From Streptomyces macrolidinus (GTDB lineage Bacteria; Actinomycetota; Actinomycetes; Streptomycetales; Streptomycetaceae), in the NCBI RefSeq assembly GCF_023887685.1, contig NZ_JAMWMR010000043.1, forward strand, positions 1 to 32,574: DNA of 32,574 nt, written 5' to 3'. This document shows positions 32,221 through 32,574 of this stretch, piece after piece. Position 1 is the stretch's first letter. Every line of letters starts with the position of its first letter. The translations under genes were made by a program, and so were the position numbers. The notes beneath the pieces were generated by a model. That model saw only the letters and a list, made by a program, of their open reading frames with translations. It ran no database searches and was not told where the DNA came from.

Positions 32221-32270
32221 GACCCTGCCGAGTTCCCGGACGTGAAGGACAACGGGAACTCGGCAGGGTC
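32221..32270 (+). terminator. Perfect 17-bp stem terminator after trxB
   Basis: GACCCTGCCGAGTTCCC (32221-32237) is perfectly complementary to GGGAACTCGGCAGGGTC (32254-32270), with a 16-nt loop. It begins 49 bp after the trxB stop and is by far the cleanest long stem in the window. A converging minus-strand ORF ends at 32378, so it may serve both directions. Confidence 0.85.
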
Positions 32271-32377
32271 TTCGGCGTGGCGTGCGCTGACCTTCTCGGT
32301 ACCCACGACGGCCGCCGCATGTCACCGGGAGAAGCGGCGACAAGCGACGGCCGAGGAGAACGAGGGGACGCAGTCGG

Positions 32378-32542
32378 TCAATCGATGCCCTGAAGGATGT
32401 GAGGTTCGGCGAGGTCGTCCTCGTAGCCGGCCAGGCGGATCGGGGCGACTTTCGCCCAGACCTCCAGGAATCCGAGATCCGAGGGTGCGGGGCCGCGCCG
32501 GGTGTCCTGCGTGGGGCCCTTGGTAGTCGGCTGCTCACTCAC
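32378..32542 (-). CDS. Small ORF, 54-residue peptide of unknown function (possible RiPP-type precursor)
   Basis: A GTG at 32542 is preceded by AAAGGAGAG, one of the best ribosome binding sites in the window, and opens 54 codons ending TGA at 32378. The peptide starts VSEQPTTKGPTQDTRRGPAP and ends AGYEDDLAEPHILQGID. The middle has a short amphipathic, Trp-containing stretch, FLEVWAKVAPIRLAG. It has no cysteine and no signal peptide. Codons are GC-rich in the third position as in neighbouring genes. The shape (polar N-terminus, conserved-looking hydrophobic/acidic C-terminus) recalls precursor peptides of modified-peptide systems, but I do not recognise the family and no modifying enzyme lies in view; further genes may lie beyond the right edge. 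Confidence 0.6.
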   Translation of the reverse strand: MSEQPTTKGPTQDTRRGPAPSDLGFLEVWAKVAPIRLAGYEDDLAEPHILQGID

Positions 32543-32574
32543 CCGTACTCTCCTTTCGCTCGGTCGGCTTGTCA

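Noticed and set aside
1..32574. tRNA, rRNA, insertion sequence, integrase or attachment site
   Set aside because: I looked for CCA-ended cloverleaf segments, transposase-like proteins and long inverted repeats and found none, so there is no direct sign of a mobile element in the window.

Overview
This window looks like a Streptomyces (or close relative) chromosome. The base composition is very GC-rich, genes are tightly packed with many ATGA/GTGA stop-start overlaps, GTG starts are frequent, and one protein closely resembles the actinobacterial mycothiol-dependent nitroreductases. Apart from general enzymes at both ends, the window holds two nitrogen-related systems side by side: a nitrate-assimilation operon, and what I read as a biosynthetic gene cluster for an N-N bonded, GTP-derived and/or peptidic metabolite.

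Layout. 152-736 (+): FMN reductase. 1131-7240 (-): a four-gene nitrate operon in the order transporter narK, molybdopterin nitrate reductase, FAD reductase with a C-terminal [2Fe-2S] domain, and a stand-alone NirB-like FAD reductase; the genes overlap. 7351-13062 (-): a 'nitrous acid' operon of an SRPBCC protein, a CreM-like adenylating enzyme, a CreE-like aspartate N-oxygenase and a CreD-like nitrosuccinate lyase. In cremeomycin biosynthesis, CreE and CreD make nitrite from L-aspartate and CreM uses it, with ATP, for diazotization. 13309-15634: alcohol dehydrogenase (-), GNAT acetyltransferase (+) and a DsbA-fold, mycothiol-nitroreductase-like protein (+). 15785-22317 (-): an overlapping operon of a giant double ATP-grasp ligase, an FMN reductase, a single ATP-grasp ligase and an MFS exporter. 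22572-29544 (+): a seven-gene operon of WD40 double propeller, GTP cyclohydrolase II, SUMF1/FGE-fold protein without the catalytic cysteines, cysteine-synthase-like PLP enzyme, SAM methyltransferase, IPNS-type 2OG-Fe(II) oxygenase and serine O-acetyltransferase. 29669-32171 (+): a Tat-exported, bicovalent-FAD oxidase (BBE type) and a thioredoxin reductase, closed by a perfect 17-bp stem terminator. The right edge carries a 54-codon minus-strand ORF with a strong ribosome binding site.

Working model (inference). The WD40 / GTP cyclohydrolase II / SUMF1 / methyltransferase set matches, as I recall it, the toxA-toxD genes for the pyrimidotriazine (7-azapteridine) toxoflavin. The ligase/exporter operon diverges from it across one shared intergenic region, so the two are probably co-regulated. 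With a complete nitrite-forming and nitrite-using cassette a few kilobases away, the region could encode a pathway in which aspartate-derived nitrite nitrosates or diazotizes an aminopyrimidine or amino-acid intermediate. The O-acetylserine module (serine acetyltransferase plus variant cysteine synthase) and the ATP-grasp ligases would add a beta-substituted alanine and amide bonds. I know of no described pathway with this combination. Whether it is one pathway or two neighbours cannot be settled from the sequence alone.
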